The translations under genes and the position numbers were made by a program. Under the pieces are notes generated by a model. It searched no databases and had not been told where the DNA came from. It worked only from the letters and a program-made list of their open reading frames with translations. From Callorhinus ursinus (taxonomy: Eukaryota > Chordata > Mammalia > Carnivora > Otariidae): a DNA stretch of 64,000 nt. The stretch covers positions 3,241,746 to 3,305,745 of the forward strand of contig NW_020313045.1 in the NCBI RefSeq assembly GCF_003265705.1, in the 5' to 3' direction. Positions 54,311-64,000 of the stretch are shown here, in pieces (position 1 is the stretch's first letter; each line of letters begins with the position of its first letter).

Positions 54311-55349
54311 ACACGTACTTGTCAACACAGAAGCTTGTGTATTCATGAGGATGAGGTTAGATCCTAGTAACAGAGACCCAAAAAGGTGTTGTAACAAAGC
54401 AGGAGTTAGTTTCTTTCTTAAGTGAAAGTTCAAGGCTATGATGAGCGTCTTCAGTCTTCTAGAATTGAGCTTCTAGATTTCTGCTGTATCAGGACTGGTA
54501 AAAACCCTTGGCACTGGGTAGGATATCAAAGAGTTGTAAGGAGCATATGGATTTCCTCCACACTGGTTGTCCTTTGTAACAATGCTCTCATTCTTCTCAA
54601 CAAAATTTGGAGTTGTTCTTGTTGATGCGACTTGGACAAACTCAGGCAGTGCTTATGAAGATTATAGACAACCGTGTTGGGAATATGAGACTCCAGATGG
54701 TCATGACTCTGTCTTGGTGATTAGGCAGCTTTAAATTTGTGTTGGTTCTTTCACTTCTGTTGTATTCTCAATAAAGAGTCAAAGTTTGGGGAAAACAATA
54801 AATAGTTAAAGTTTGAGAAAATAGTCAAAGTTTGACACCACAAAGTAAATGAAAGGCGTATGTGCTTTCTAAGTTAGGTTTATTTTAGTATTTCCCAGCA
54901 TAGTCCCATATGTAATTATGTTGGGTGATCTTTGAGCCACCAAGAAGTGATTATAAAGATTTGCTTTACAAGCCCACATTTGCAACCTTCTATGAAAGAG
55001 AGGCAGCATTTGCTCATTAGGATGGACCCTGTAGCAAGGAAAGCATCACCAGTCTTACTGGAACACTCAATTCAATCAAATTAGGTAGGAGAGCATTACT
55101 TCAATACAAGCTTTGCAAGGCCATGGCCCCAAGCCAAAATAACTGGCACTAAGTGTTGACTATGATTACTTCTGGGAGGCAATAGAGTTCTGGGAATCTG
55201 GGTGGGATATGGGAATTAGAGGGTCCCAAAGGACTGAAGTCAGTGGGGATATGGTGACATGTTAATGGCAGTCAGAGCCTGAGTTAATGGGTAGGAAAGG
55301 GTTAGGCAGAGCACTGGGCCTGATGGAAACCAGAACAGTTTATCACTTT
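54311..55349. other. Gene-free unique sequence
   Basis: No element or coding region was securely recognised. A block of repeated 'caaagtttg' words (54,778-54,840) is a short local duplication. Confidence 0.4.
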
Positions 55350-55431
55350 ATACATTTTTCCCTGGTTTTATTGAGATATAATTAACATAGAGTACTGTAT
55401 TAGTTTAAGGTACACAACATAATGATTTGAG

Positions 55432-55462
<31 letters not shown>

Positions 55463-55770
55463 GCAAAATTATCACCACAATAAGTTTAGTTAACATCCAT
55501 CACCTCACATAGTTACAATTATTTTTCTTATGATTCAAACTTTTCAGATTTACTCTCTCAGGGATGTTCAAATATACAACACAATATCATTAACTATAGT
55601 CACCACACTGTATGTTACATGTCCAGAACTTATTTACCTTATAACTGGAAGTTTGTACATTTTGACCACCTTCATCCATTTCTTCCACTCCCCACCTCTG
55701 GTCTCTTCCAACTAACAATAGACATTGTAGTTTATACAATATACATTATACATTTTTGATAGCAACTCCC
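55350..55770 (-). mobile_element. L1 LINE 3' end, antisense
   Basis: The + strand carries the complement of the old L1 3' UTR: 'ggttttattgagatataatt' near 55,364, 'aagtttagttaacatccatc' near 55,482, 'cttataactggaagtttgta' near 55,638. A (TA)n(CA)n repeat has grown inside it. Confidence 0.8.
55431..55462. repeat. (TA)n(CA)n compound microsatellite
   Basis: About 10 TA units are followed by about 6 CA units, inside the antisense L1 3' UTR. Confidence 0.92.
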
Positions 55771-57039
55771 ATTTTACTGATTTTTCATAGGTCCCTTACA
55801 TATGCATTTTCACCAGAGGTGTTCAGGCTAAAATAGAGAGAGGTCAATAATGAGAGTATTTTACTATATTAGCGGTTCACTGGGTTGAAAGAAATGGCAA
55901 CCAAATTGAGTGAACTTATGTGCAAAAAAACTTTTGTAAAAGAATCAAAGGTATCACATAAATCCCAGAGTAAGAAGTATGGCTAAGGGACAAGAGACTG
56001 GGACCAGGAATTGTAAAGCCATTAGGGGTTGGGTGAGCTTGACTGACCAGCTCTCTCTTGTTGATGATAGAGTACAAAGTCCAAAATGACTGCCACAAAA
56101 TGGCTGCCCTGGCCACCCTCCAAATCTATGGAATGGTACAGTTTCAGTAGCTGATACTATTTCTTTATGTTCCAATCCAAAAAATCTGAAAAAAAAAATT
56201 GAATGTTATTGGTCCAGCTTAGGTTACGGGTTCATCCACTGACCACTCAGCTGTAGTTGAGGAAGGCGGGGGGGGGGGGGGAACGTGAGCAGAGTCTTTG
56301 AGGAAAAGACAAAGGCAGATCCTCTAAGAAGTGGAGTAGGTAGAAATGATTACCAGAGAAAATGACTTGCATTTCTAATATATTTACCCAGAAGGAGAAA
56401 CAGAAGTGTTGAGCTCAAAGTCTAGAGGGTAGATTCCTGAGAGACAGGAGTGTATGCTCTATTTTTCCTCCTTGTGGCTTCTCCATTTACTTCTCTACCA
56501 CTTTTCTAATTACTACCAGCAGAGCAATCAATACAAGGTTATCAACAATAGGGACAAGTTAATTAAGATGAGCAAATTAATCAGGTAATTAAGTGGCCTT
56601 TCCTGAGAAGGTGAGCCTGTTGAGGTGTTAGTGACATTGGGTCACATCAAGTTGTCTTTATGCCAGCTCTTAGGAATCATGGTAACTGTGGATCATGCCA
56701 GACCGAACCAAAAATTCATCATCCTCCTTAATGGCCACACAATTTCTCTAGTCTTATTCATAATAAGTCCATATTCCAATACTAACTCCCAGAGCCTTGG
56801 TCTCATTCTCATATATGAGCCATTTGTTTCAGTGATAGACATGGGTAGTTAATAATTCAATATTTATTCTTGTCTTTTACCCAATAAACAAAACTCCAAT
56901 CTATCCCTGGTGGCCCAGCATAAGGACTACATTTCCCAGCCTCCCTTGTAGCTAAAAAATATATAGTGAATTTAAATTTGGAAATCACTGAGTGGTTCTT
57001 CTGGGGTTCTTTGAAGGTGCTGATCCAGCTGGGAGATAA
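55771..57039. other. Gene-free sequence with a G14 run
   Basis: Nothing coding was recognised. A segment near 56,920 (actacatttcccagcctccc) recalls ancient repeats. The G-run is listed separately. Confidence 0.4.
56268..56281 (+). repeat. Poly(G) run of 14
   Basis: A single uninterrupted run of 14 G. Such runs are unstable and hard to sequence, so the exact length may be an assembly estimate. Confidence 0.9.
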
Positions 57040-57790
57040 GCCCTCTCTATTTCTATTATTATATTTTTCAGTCTATAATTTCCACTCAGTTCTTTTTTTA
57101 AGTTCTTTTTCTTTGCTGAGATTTTCTGTTTTTTTTTTTTTTTTATAAATTTGTCTCAAGAAAACTTGTAGTTGATTGTTGAAGCATTTTAATAGCTGCT
57201 TTCAAATCCTAGTCAAATCATTCCAGCACCTGATCCAGCTCAGTGCTGGTGTTGGTTGTCTTTTCTTATTCACATTGTGATTTTCTTGGTTCTTGGTATG
57301 ATGGTTTACTATTGTATCCTGGACTTTTAGCTGTTATTGTTAGGGGATGCTGGGTCTTATTTGTATCTTTTATTTTAGCAGGCTCTTTAGGTTCCTCACA
57401 CAAGTCTTGGCAAGGGGTGGAGCTGAAATATCCCAGGATGAACATGTCCCATAGCAATTTAATTTTCAGAGCCTTTGTGGCGTTCTTTTGATCTGCTTGT
57501 TGTATCTGGTGCTGCTGGGGCTCTCAACTGGTCTCTAATGGAGCTACCTGAGGGTGCAGAGGGCTTTCTCCAGGCCAGCAGAAGGTTGGTACTGGGTGGA
57601 GGAGGAGAGTCCCAAGTACCCAGACAAAGAGGGTTCCTGGGATGACCTACTTGTTGGGGCTGGATGTCTCTTAATGGGGTCGGGGAGTTTCAGGCCCTGT
57701 AAGTAAGGAGAGCATTTCTCCTGACTTCTTTTTGGGGGAGAGCAAATTGGAACCCACCATACCGGCATTGAACTAAACATCTCTGCTCTT
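57040..57790 (-). mobile_element. Probable old L1 5' region, antisense
   Basis: 'tagttgattgttgaagcatt' near 57,170, 'cttggttcttggtatgatgg' near 57,286 and 'cttttattttagcaggctct' near 57,368 follow the antisense order of the 5' part of ancient L1-type elements. A 16-base T run lies near 57,128. Assignment is from memory and the family could be a related LINE. Confidence 0.4.
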
Positions 57791-58049
57791 TCCTTATGCA
57801 AGAGAAAAAAATTCCATCACATTTAAGCCACTGTTATTTGTGTTATGTGTAACATATGAGAGAAGTTAATCCTGACATAGTATCTAAAAGAGGGAAGGAT
57901 AGAACTGGTGGTCCTCAAAGTTGGCTGAGCCCTATTTCTCCAGACTGAACAATCTGCCAACTCCATGCCTGTGACTTACACTGTCCTCCTTGGTGACAGG
58001 CATCCTTTCCTCTAAAGAGCACCTTCTTGAGCGAAGGGACAGAGTGACC
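57791..58049. other. Gene-free unique sequence
   Basis: No element or coding region was recognised. Confidence 0.4.
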
Positions 58050-58240
58050 ATGTTGAAAGAATTTAAAGTCTGATGAACTTGAGTCTGAATCCCAGCTTCA
58101 TCACTTACTAGCTCGGTGACCTCATGCAGTCACTTCAGTTACAGCTGTAAAACATGGATAAAATCCCTGTGATTCATGGTTCTTGTGAAGATTAGTAAAT
58201 CTAATTCACCTAAGACACTTAGTCCCATAGTTTTGATCAT
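58050..58240 (+). mobile_element. MIR SINE
   Basis: Sense MIR: 'tgaatcccagcttcatcact' near 58,086, 'gctcggtgacctcatgcagt' near 58,112, 'tgtgaagattagtaaatcta' near 58,184. Confidence 0.8.
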
Positions 58241-58324
58241 CCTCATCACCACCACCATCACCTTCTACCCATAGCAAACATGAAGAGTAATTTTATAAGA
58301 CATGAGTCACATAAAATGCTGCCT

Positions 58325-58560
58325 ATCAATGATAAGAGCTAACATTTACAGAGAGCTTACCATGAGCCAGACACTGGTTACACATCTTGTGTTCGCTCAT
58401 TTTATCTACACAAACTGATGAGGTGATTATCATAATCATAGCCATCACTTTCTTTTAATAAATTGAAGAGACTGAGGCTCAAAGGCTGAGAACTTTGAGT
58501 AACACAGGGGCAAGAAATGGAGCTGAGACATGATCTCAGGTCCATCCAACTCCAGAGTGA
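58325..58560 (-). mobile_element. MIR SINE, antisense
   Basis: Antisense MIR: 'taagagctaacatttacaga' near 58,332, 'aaactgatgaggtgattatc' near 58,412, 'gagactgaggctcaaaggct' near 58,467. It pairs head to head with the sense MIR to its left. Confidence 0.8.
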
Positions 58561-58617
58561 AAGATTTCATCAGGTGGAGTATAGAACTAGGAGAGGCATC
58601 TCAGAGTTTGGGGTTTG

Positions 58618-58960
58618 AACAATTCATTCATTCATTCATTCATTCATTCATTCAACAATTCAGGTAGTATCTGTTGAATTCTTATGCTGTGCCAGTTCTA
58701 TTTTAGACTCTATACATACAAAGAAGGACAAAGCAGAACATGTCCTCAAGGGGCTTCTGGTGCAATCCTAAGAGATGGACATGTAAAGAAATACACACCA
58801 TAAAATCTTTGAGATGTGATGACATATGTGTACTTAAGGTTCATCTGCAGATGAGCAAATGAAAGCTGTGAGTTCCAGGGGAGTGAAGGAAAGGCTTAGC
58901 CTTCTAGCCCAGAAAGCCCAATTCTGCATTTCCTGAAAGGTCTGTTTTCTAATAGAATTT
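58618..58960 (-). mobile_element. L2 LINE 3' region, antisense, with expanded (ATTC)n end
   Basis: The L2 3' tail repeat has expanded to an ATTC microsatellite at 58,621-58,654. After it the antisense L2 continues: 'tcaggtagtatctgttgaat' near 58,660, 'gtgccagttctattttagac' near 58,690, 'cctcaaggggcttctggtgc' near 58,744. Confidence 0.75.
58621..58654. repeat. (ATTC)n microsatellite
   Basis: Eight pure attc units derived from the 3' terminal repeat of L2. Confidence 0.95.
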
Positions 58961-59402
58961 TGAAGGATCTCTATTTTTCTATTTTGCTTGTGGCAAAGAA
59001 GCACGACAGCACTCACCAAATCATACCTGAAAAGAACTTTTATTAGTTGTGAATGAAAGAAACTGCTTGCTGTCAGGTTGAAGCTAGAAAGTACTAGAAG
59101 GTCCTTCAGCAGACATGGCGCTTCCCTTTCTAGAGATCAGAGGACATGCCAGGGAAGGTTAGGCTTTTTTTCTGCTTTTGCTATGGCTTCCTGACACCTC
59201 GTTTGCCTTTTCTGCTCACAGCTTCCACCAGTAGGCACCAGTAGGTCCACCAGTAGGCACCAGTTAGTTGACTTAATGAGGAAAAGTCCACGTGACAAGA
59301 CAGATAGAAATTGAGTCAGAAAACTGGAGGCTGGGCTGAAATGGAAATTATCTTGATGATCTTGAATTCTCAAAAACACCACCAGTCATTTCTTTTTCTC
59401 AA
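58961..59402. other. Unassigned sequence with a short 10-bp tandem repeat
   Basis: An 81-codon minus-strand frame ends at 59,137 but has no recognisable domain. The tandem repeat is listed separately. Could be unique sequence. Confidence 0.4.
59226..59267. repeat. Tandem repeat of caccagtagg
   Basis: Four copies of the 10-bp unit caccagtagg occur as two pairs separated by tc (59,226-59,245 and 59,248-59,267), with the last copy changed at two positions. Not part of any repeat I recognise. Confidence 0.85.
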
Positions 59403-60832
59403 GAGCAAAATAAGTGTAAAACTTCTGCTCTTTGAAAGACAGTATGAAGAGAACGTAAAGAAAAGCCTTGGGCTGGGAGAAAATGTTGCATTTCATGTAA
59501 CTGACAGAGACTTGTATCTAGAATATATAAAGAACTCCTACAACTCAATAATAAAAGACAAATTATCCAATAAAAAGTGAACAATAGACTTGAAAAGACA
59601 GATCATGAAATAAAATATGCAAATGACCAATAAGCACATTAAAAGATGCTCCCATTCTTAGCCATTAGGGAAATGTAAATTTAAACCACAATGACACACC
59701 ACTACATATCCACTAGAATGGCTAAAATTTAAAAGACTGGAAAACCAAGTGTTGGAATAGAGTGGAGCAACTAGAATTTCCATCCATTGCTGACAGAGTT
59801 GTAAAATGGTATAACCACTCTGGAAACCAGTTAGGAAGTTTCTTATAAACGTTCACATCTCTCATGATCCCGCAATTCCATTCATGGATATTTACCCAAG
59901 GCACAAGAAAACATGTCTTGAAAGAAAAAAAAAAAAAACTTGTACAAGAATTTTATAGTAGCTTATTCATAATAGTGCAAACCTGGAAACAACCTAAGTG
60001 TCCATTATCTGATGGATGAATAAACAAAATGTGGTATAGCCAAACAATGAAATACCACTCAGCAATAAAAAAGAATCACCAACAGATTCGAGTAAATAAT
60101 TGAGTAATCTATAGACACCCACAACAAGGATGAATCTTGAAAACATCAAGGCTGAATCCGTGCAAACGAAGCCAAACATACATACTGTATGATTCCATTA
60201 TACAAAACTCTTTAAAAAAAAATGTCGGTATTGGTTTGCTAAGGCTGTCATACAACTACCACAGACTGGGTGGCTTAAACAACAGAAATTTATTTTCTCA
60301 CCATTCTGGAGGCTTAGAAGTCTGAGATCCAGTTATCAGCAGGTTTGGTATCTTTGGAGGCCTCTCTCCTTGGCTTGTAGATGGCCGCCTTCTGTCTTCC
60401 CTCTAGCATGTCTGTGGTCTAATCTCCTCTTCTTATAACGACAGTTATATTGGGATAGGGACCATCCGTATGACCTCATCTTACCTTAATTGCCTCTCAA
60501 AAGTCCCTATCTCCCAATATGGTCACATTCTCTGAGGTACAGGGGGTTGGGACTTCAACATATGAATTTTGGGAGGGACACAGTTCAGCCCATAACATGA
60601 CAGAAAGTTGCCTTGGAGCCAGAGGTGAAAAGGAGTTTGACTACAAAGGGACATGAAGGAACTTTTTAGGGTAGAAATTATATAGTGATTCTATATTTTA
60701 ATTGTTCTGTGTCTTAAATTGTTAGTGACACAGGACACATACATTTGTCAAAACTCATTGAAACAAATACTTAAGATGAATACATTTAATTGCATGTAAA
60801 TTATACCTCTAGATAATTGATTTAAAATTAAA
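59403..60832 (+). mobile_element. L1 LINE, ORF2 end and 3' UTR, split by a MaLR LTR
   Basis: Sense L1: 'gtaaaacttctgctctttga' near 59,415, 'atataaagaactcctacaac' near 59,524, 'tcttagccattagggaaatg' near 59,656, 'gatggatgaataaacaaaat' near 60,011. After the LTR at 60,223-60,597 it resumes with 'tttgtcaaaactcattgaaa' near 60,744 and 'gtaaattatacctctagata' near 60,796. The order proves that the LTR landed in a pre-existing L1. Confidence 0.85.
60223..60597 (-). mobile_element. MaLR-type LTR (MLT1-like), antisense, inside L1
   Basis: The + strand reads the LTR complement: 'ccacagactgggtggcttaa' near 60,259, 'cagaaatttattttctcacc' near 60,283, 'tagatggccgccttctgtct' near 60,378, 'acttcaacatatgaattttg' near 60,552 and ends 'cagcccataaca'. 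It has TG...CA ends, but a clean 5-bp duplication is not obvious. No internal viral genes are present. Confidence 0.88.
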
Positions 60833-60849
60833 ACCTTCACAATAGTTTT

Positions 60850-61690
60850 AGAATTTTGAATCATAAAAATAACAGTTGTGCATGGTAGAACACTTAGATT
60901 ATAAAATAAGTAAAAAAAGCAAGCAACTATAATCACCTATGATTGTACCCCTGTCATAATTGTGTTATATGTCATTAAGATACTTACATATTACATATTT
61001 GTACATATATATCTTCTAATGGCAAAATACAACACACACTTGTTTGCAAGCTGTTTTTTTTACTCACTAATATAAGCACCATTCATTGTCATTAAGTTTT
61101 ATTTTATTACTTCATTTTGAATAATTTTATAAATTGTGGACCATCACTTAATTAGCTGGTCTTAATTGTTTGATATTTAGGTCATTTGTGATATTTCTTT
61201 TCTTATCATAAGCAGAGCCATGGAGTCTTATAGTTAAGTCTGTGCACAAATCTATAATTATTTTCTTTTTTTTTTAAAGATTTACTTATTTATTTGAGAG
61301 AGAGCACACGCGTGGGGGAGGAGCAGATGGAAAGAGAGAGACAGAATCTTCAAGCAGACTCAGCACTGAGCATGGACCCCAACTCAGAGCTCAATCCCAC
61401 GACCCTGAGATCATGACCTGAGCTGAAACCAAGAGTCAGCTGCTCAACCAACTGAGCCACCCAGGCACCCATATAATTATTTTCTTAAGATGCATTCTAG
61501 AGGCAGAATTTTTGGGTCAAAGTTTAGACAGAATTTAAGGCTTTTGATAATTATCTATGGTATCACTTGTTATTGGAAAAAAATCTGAACTATAACTAAA
61601 TGAAGTATTTAGAAATATGTTTGCCAATTGAGAGGAGGAAAATTGTACCTCACTGCTGTTTTAGCTGGTATTTCTTTGAATGCTTCCACC
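60850..61690 (-). mobile_element. Probable old L1 LINE, antisense, split by a Can-SINE
   Basis: AT-rich sequence with 'aactataatcacctatgatt' near 60,925, 'tgtggaccatcacttaatta' near 61,135 and 'gcagaatttttgggtcaaag' near 61,503. This is the antisense wording of ancient L1M 3'/ORF2 sequence, also seen at 40.5-41.0 kb. Strong divergence limits confidence. Confidence 0.5.
61268..61471 (-). mobile_element. Can-SINE, antisense, full length
   Basis: The tail complement (aaagatttacttatttattt) and head complement (gagccacccaggcaccc) are clear. The 15-bp target duplication tataattattttctt is perfect at 61,253-61,267 and 61,472-61,486. Confidence 0.96.
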
Positions 61691-62459
61691 AACCTATCCT
61701 TCTGATCTTGGCTATGAAGAGATTGGACTCAAAAATTTAACAAGACTGAGTTCAAAGGACAGAGCAGGAACAAAGATGGATGACTTCTGACTCTCCAAAT
61801 CTCCCTGCCCCGGGGTCAAGCGGCTAATATTGGCTCTGACACTAAACAGATCCCCAGGCAAAGGGAGTTTCTGAAGCACATCCTTAGTTCAATTACAACC
61901 CTGGCCAATGGGTAGGAAAAATGCGCAACAACCCTGGTCCAACTTCAGGCAGTTAACACGTAGGGAAAGTGAACTCAATTACACTGAAGGGATACAAGCT
62001 AGTATGGTCAACACCCATCCCATCGTCATTTCCTTTGCAAGCATAGAGATCTATTAACACTTTCATCCAGTTACTGCTTTCCCTTGGGGAATCAACAGCC
62101 ACCACCACAACAAAAAGGGAAACATCGGTGCTCAAAGGACCATCACTCTTAAATGAAGGGAGAGTGAGACCAAATAAATGCTTTTGAGTAATTATGGAAA
62201 AACAAAGCACTAGCTGGTTGGGAGAGAAACAGATTTTTCTTTTTTACCACATTCGAAGCTCTTGCTCCTGCCCCTGACTTTCTCTCCACTTTCCTGATGA
62301 AGGGGAAGGTCTGTTCATCCTTCAGGCTGGAAGAAAAACTTGAGACTGTAAGGCTCCATAAAGGCAGAGCTATTGGAGCTGATAAAAGAACAATGTCGTG
62401 TATTGTGAACATGAGAAATGATGAGGTCAGAACCACCGCAGGGACAAGAAAATATATAT
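61691..62459. other. Gene-free unique sequence
   Basis: A 113-codon minus-strand frame (62,149-62,490) has no domain. No element was recognised. Confidence 0.4.
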
Positions 62460-63165
62460 TTATGTAAAAGGCAGTAAAATTTGTCTGCAATTAAGTTTTA
62501 CCAAAACCCTCAAATCTGTTGTTTGGTTTTAAGCAGATGTTGAAAAGGTTTATCCTGGATTCTGTCTTTATTGATATGATGTCTTTTGATCTGCAGCCAA
62601 ATAAGAAATCTGGATGTTATTTTGGATTTGGAAATTTCCTTTAAATAAACATATTAGTTAAGTATGTAAATCTGCTTATCATCACTTTGGGCATATTGCC
62701 AGAGTGGGAAACATCTGGGACCTGGTGTCAGCCGACTTATTAATTCACACTTAGAGTATGTTTCACCCACGTTATTGCTGAATAATGTTATCTTGATTGC
62801 CTAAGTCAGCTGTGTCTTGACAACAGTTCGTTACAAGTTTGAGGTTTAAATTTTGACTCATGAGAAATACACCAAGCAAGGCCTGCCTGGGCCCAGCTAT
62901 TTGGGCTTCCAGCCCCCTTCAGGATTGATTTCGGAAATTAATTGTTAACATTTTGGATTATAAATGGTGGAGATCTGTGTTATTTATCTGAACTGGCCAG
63001 CATGTAATTCTGGGAAGGGATTATATGACCTCCTCCTGATAGGCACTGAAGTGGGGTCATTAATACAACTTTCTGCCATAAAGCTCTTGCCACTTTATGG
63101 AAGTGCCTTTCCCTCCAGTTAAAACGATACACAGTCAACTTCAACCTTTAAATCTAGAGTGAATC
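62460..63165. other. Repeat-free AT-rich block, best candidate conserved non-coding element
   Basis: About 700 bp with no transposon, no simple repeat and no convincing frame. It has many homeodomain-type words, an HNF1-like attaattgttaac at 62,937-62,949 and an inverted pair of ccataaag sites at 63,076-63,100. This density and cleanliness is what vertebrate developmental enhancers look like. Conservation is unproven here. Confidence 0.4.
63076..63100. promoter_or_regulatory. Inverted pair of CCATAAA sites (CDX/posterior HOX-like)
   Basis: ccataaag at 63,076-63,083 and its exact complement ctttatgg at 63,093-63,100 face each other across 9 bp. CCATAAA is the known preferred core of CDX and posterior HOX proteins. 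A hairpin is also possible. Confidence 0.4.
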
Positions 63166-63572
63166 ATTTTGTCCAGTGGGCTGGTAGATGATGAATGGCT
63201 GCCGCCTAGCATGCTCACTAATACAGGTAAGAGAGCATATAAATCCAGGGAGTGCAGTGTTCCTCACACTCTTCCAGGCCAGGAAATGAGCACCAGGGAA
63301 TGGATGTGTTTGGAGAGCACCTTAATGAATGGAGTGCCCAACAGAGAAAATGGTTCTAGCCTTTGGTGGATGGAGCAACTGGAATTCATGTTCCTAGGCC
63401 CAGGAGAAGTGAGTTATGGGAAATAGGAATTTCAGAGAAGCTGTGATATGTGTGTCTTCTGGTTGGTCCTTACAAAACATCTGCAAGACTTCCTTGGTGT
63501 ATGAGCTAGGGTAGGAAGGACTAGCTACTGTAACAAAGACCCCTCAAACTTCAACAATAAAAAAAAAAAAAC
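63166..63572. other. Gene-free unique sequence
   Basis: An 85-codon frame (63,169-63,426) has no domain. The right end (gtaacaaagacccctcaaac near 63,529) recalls an ancient repeat, ending in a poly(A) run. Confidence 0.4.
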
Positions 63573-63690
63573 CTTATGGGATGCAGCAAAAGCAGTAGCA
63601 AGAGGGATGTTTATTGCAATAAGTGCTTACATTAAAAAAGAAGAAAGATTTCAAATAAAAACCTAATGTTACACCTCAAGGAGCTAATCC
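63573..63690 (+). mobile_element. L1 LINE ORF2 fragment
   Basis: 'tatgggatgcagcaaaagca' near 63,576, 'tgcttacattaaaaaagaag' near 63,625 and 'acacctcaaggagctaatcc' near 63,671 match the palm-proximal part of L1 ORF2. Only about 115 bp remain and the frame is broken. Confidence 0.8.
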
Positions 63691-63990
63691 CAAGTTAGGA
63701 GAAGGAAAGAAGGAACATGAATGAGATGATTTTAGCTCCTGTGAAATACAAGGAAGGGGAACATTCTGGAGTAGTGAGGTAGGAAGTGATGGGCAGCAGC
63801 AGGTCTATATTGGAGAAGGTGATCAAGGATGACCTCTCAGAGGAGGTGACATTTGAACTGAGATTTGACAGATGGGGACTAACCTGCCATGAGAGACAAA
63901 ACAGCCAATGCCAAGCAAGACCCAGTGGCAGGAACAAGCCCGGCATGTGGGATGAAATTAAAGAAGGCCAGTGCAGCTAGGAATAGGGGG
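63691..63990 (-). mobile_element. L2 LINE fragment, antisense
   Basis: Antisense L2: 'gatgacctctcagaggaggt' near 63,829, 'acatttgaactgagatttga' near 63,850, 'aagaaggccagtgcagctag' near 63,961. It continues to the window edge region. Confidence 0.7.
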
Positions 63991-64000
63991 CAACTTTTTA

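Noticed and set aside
59040..59400. Possible processed pseudogene on the minus strand (short AKAEKK-like stretch and an AATAAA)
   Set aside because: I could match it to no ribosomal or other common retrocopied gene, and there is no poly(A) tail or target duplication.

Overview
This window is non-coding nuclear DNA from a carnivore mammal. I find no protein-coding gene, no exon I would defend, no RNA gene and no CRISPR or prokaryotic structure. Base composition is moderate and CpG-poor, open frames are short and random, and most recognisable sequence is interspersed repeats. Fifteen copies of the tRNA-derived Can-SINE place it in Carnivora. Their bodies read like the caniform type. None is a full young canid SINEC_Cf head or a felid-type body, so a non-canid caniform (bear, mustelid or pinniped lineage) is most likely. 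This is an inference from family knowledge, not a search.

Layout: 0-4.4 kb holds an L2 relic, then a + strand L1 3' half carrying a Can-SINE. 4.4-12.3 kb is mostly unique DNA with three Can-SINEs, an interrupted MIR and ancient repeats. 12.35-16.0 kb is an antisense L1 (3' half, then a 5'-like part). 16-25.4 kb has five Can-SINEs, MIR and L2 pieces, a textbook solitary MaLR LTR at 19,996-20,521 and a second LTR-like element. 25.4-37.7 kb is largely unique, with L2, MIR, an LTR-like block near 31 kb and a complete short hAT-type DNA transposon at 34,620-34,954. 37.7-41.3 kb is L1 and L2 debris plus a tetranucleotide microsatellite. 41.4-50.3 kb has many MIRs, one long L2, an antisense MaLR LTR and long unique stretches. 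50.3-59.4 kb is unique DNA with dinucleotide repeats, L1 fragments and MIR/L2. 59.4-61.7 kb is a nest of L1, MaLR LTR and Can-SINE. 61.7-63.6 kb is a repeat-free AT-rich block, and the window ends in L1 and L2 fragments.

The picture is a gene-poor intergenic region or a large intron. The best candidates for function are repeat-free blocks near 5.9-6.6, 11.0-11.6, 26.1-26.8, 33.8-34.1, 42.6-43.0, 47.3-47.7, 50.9-51.2 and 62.5-63.2 kb. Several contain recognisable transcription-factor-like motifs (octamer, CTCF-like, paired-homeodomain, CCATAAA, HNF1-like). Conservation could not be tested here. I saw no credible new biological system. The findings are candidate enhancers, insertion histories and unusual DNA structures.
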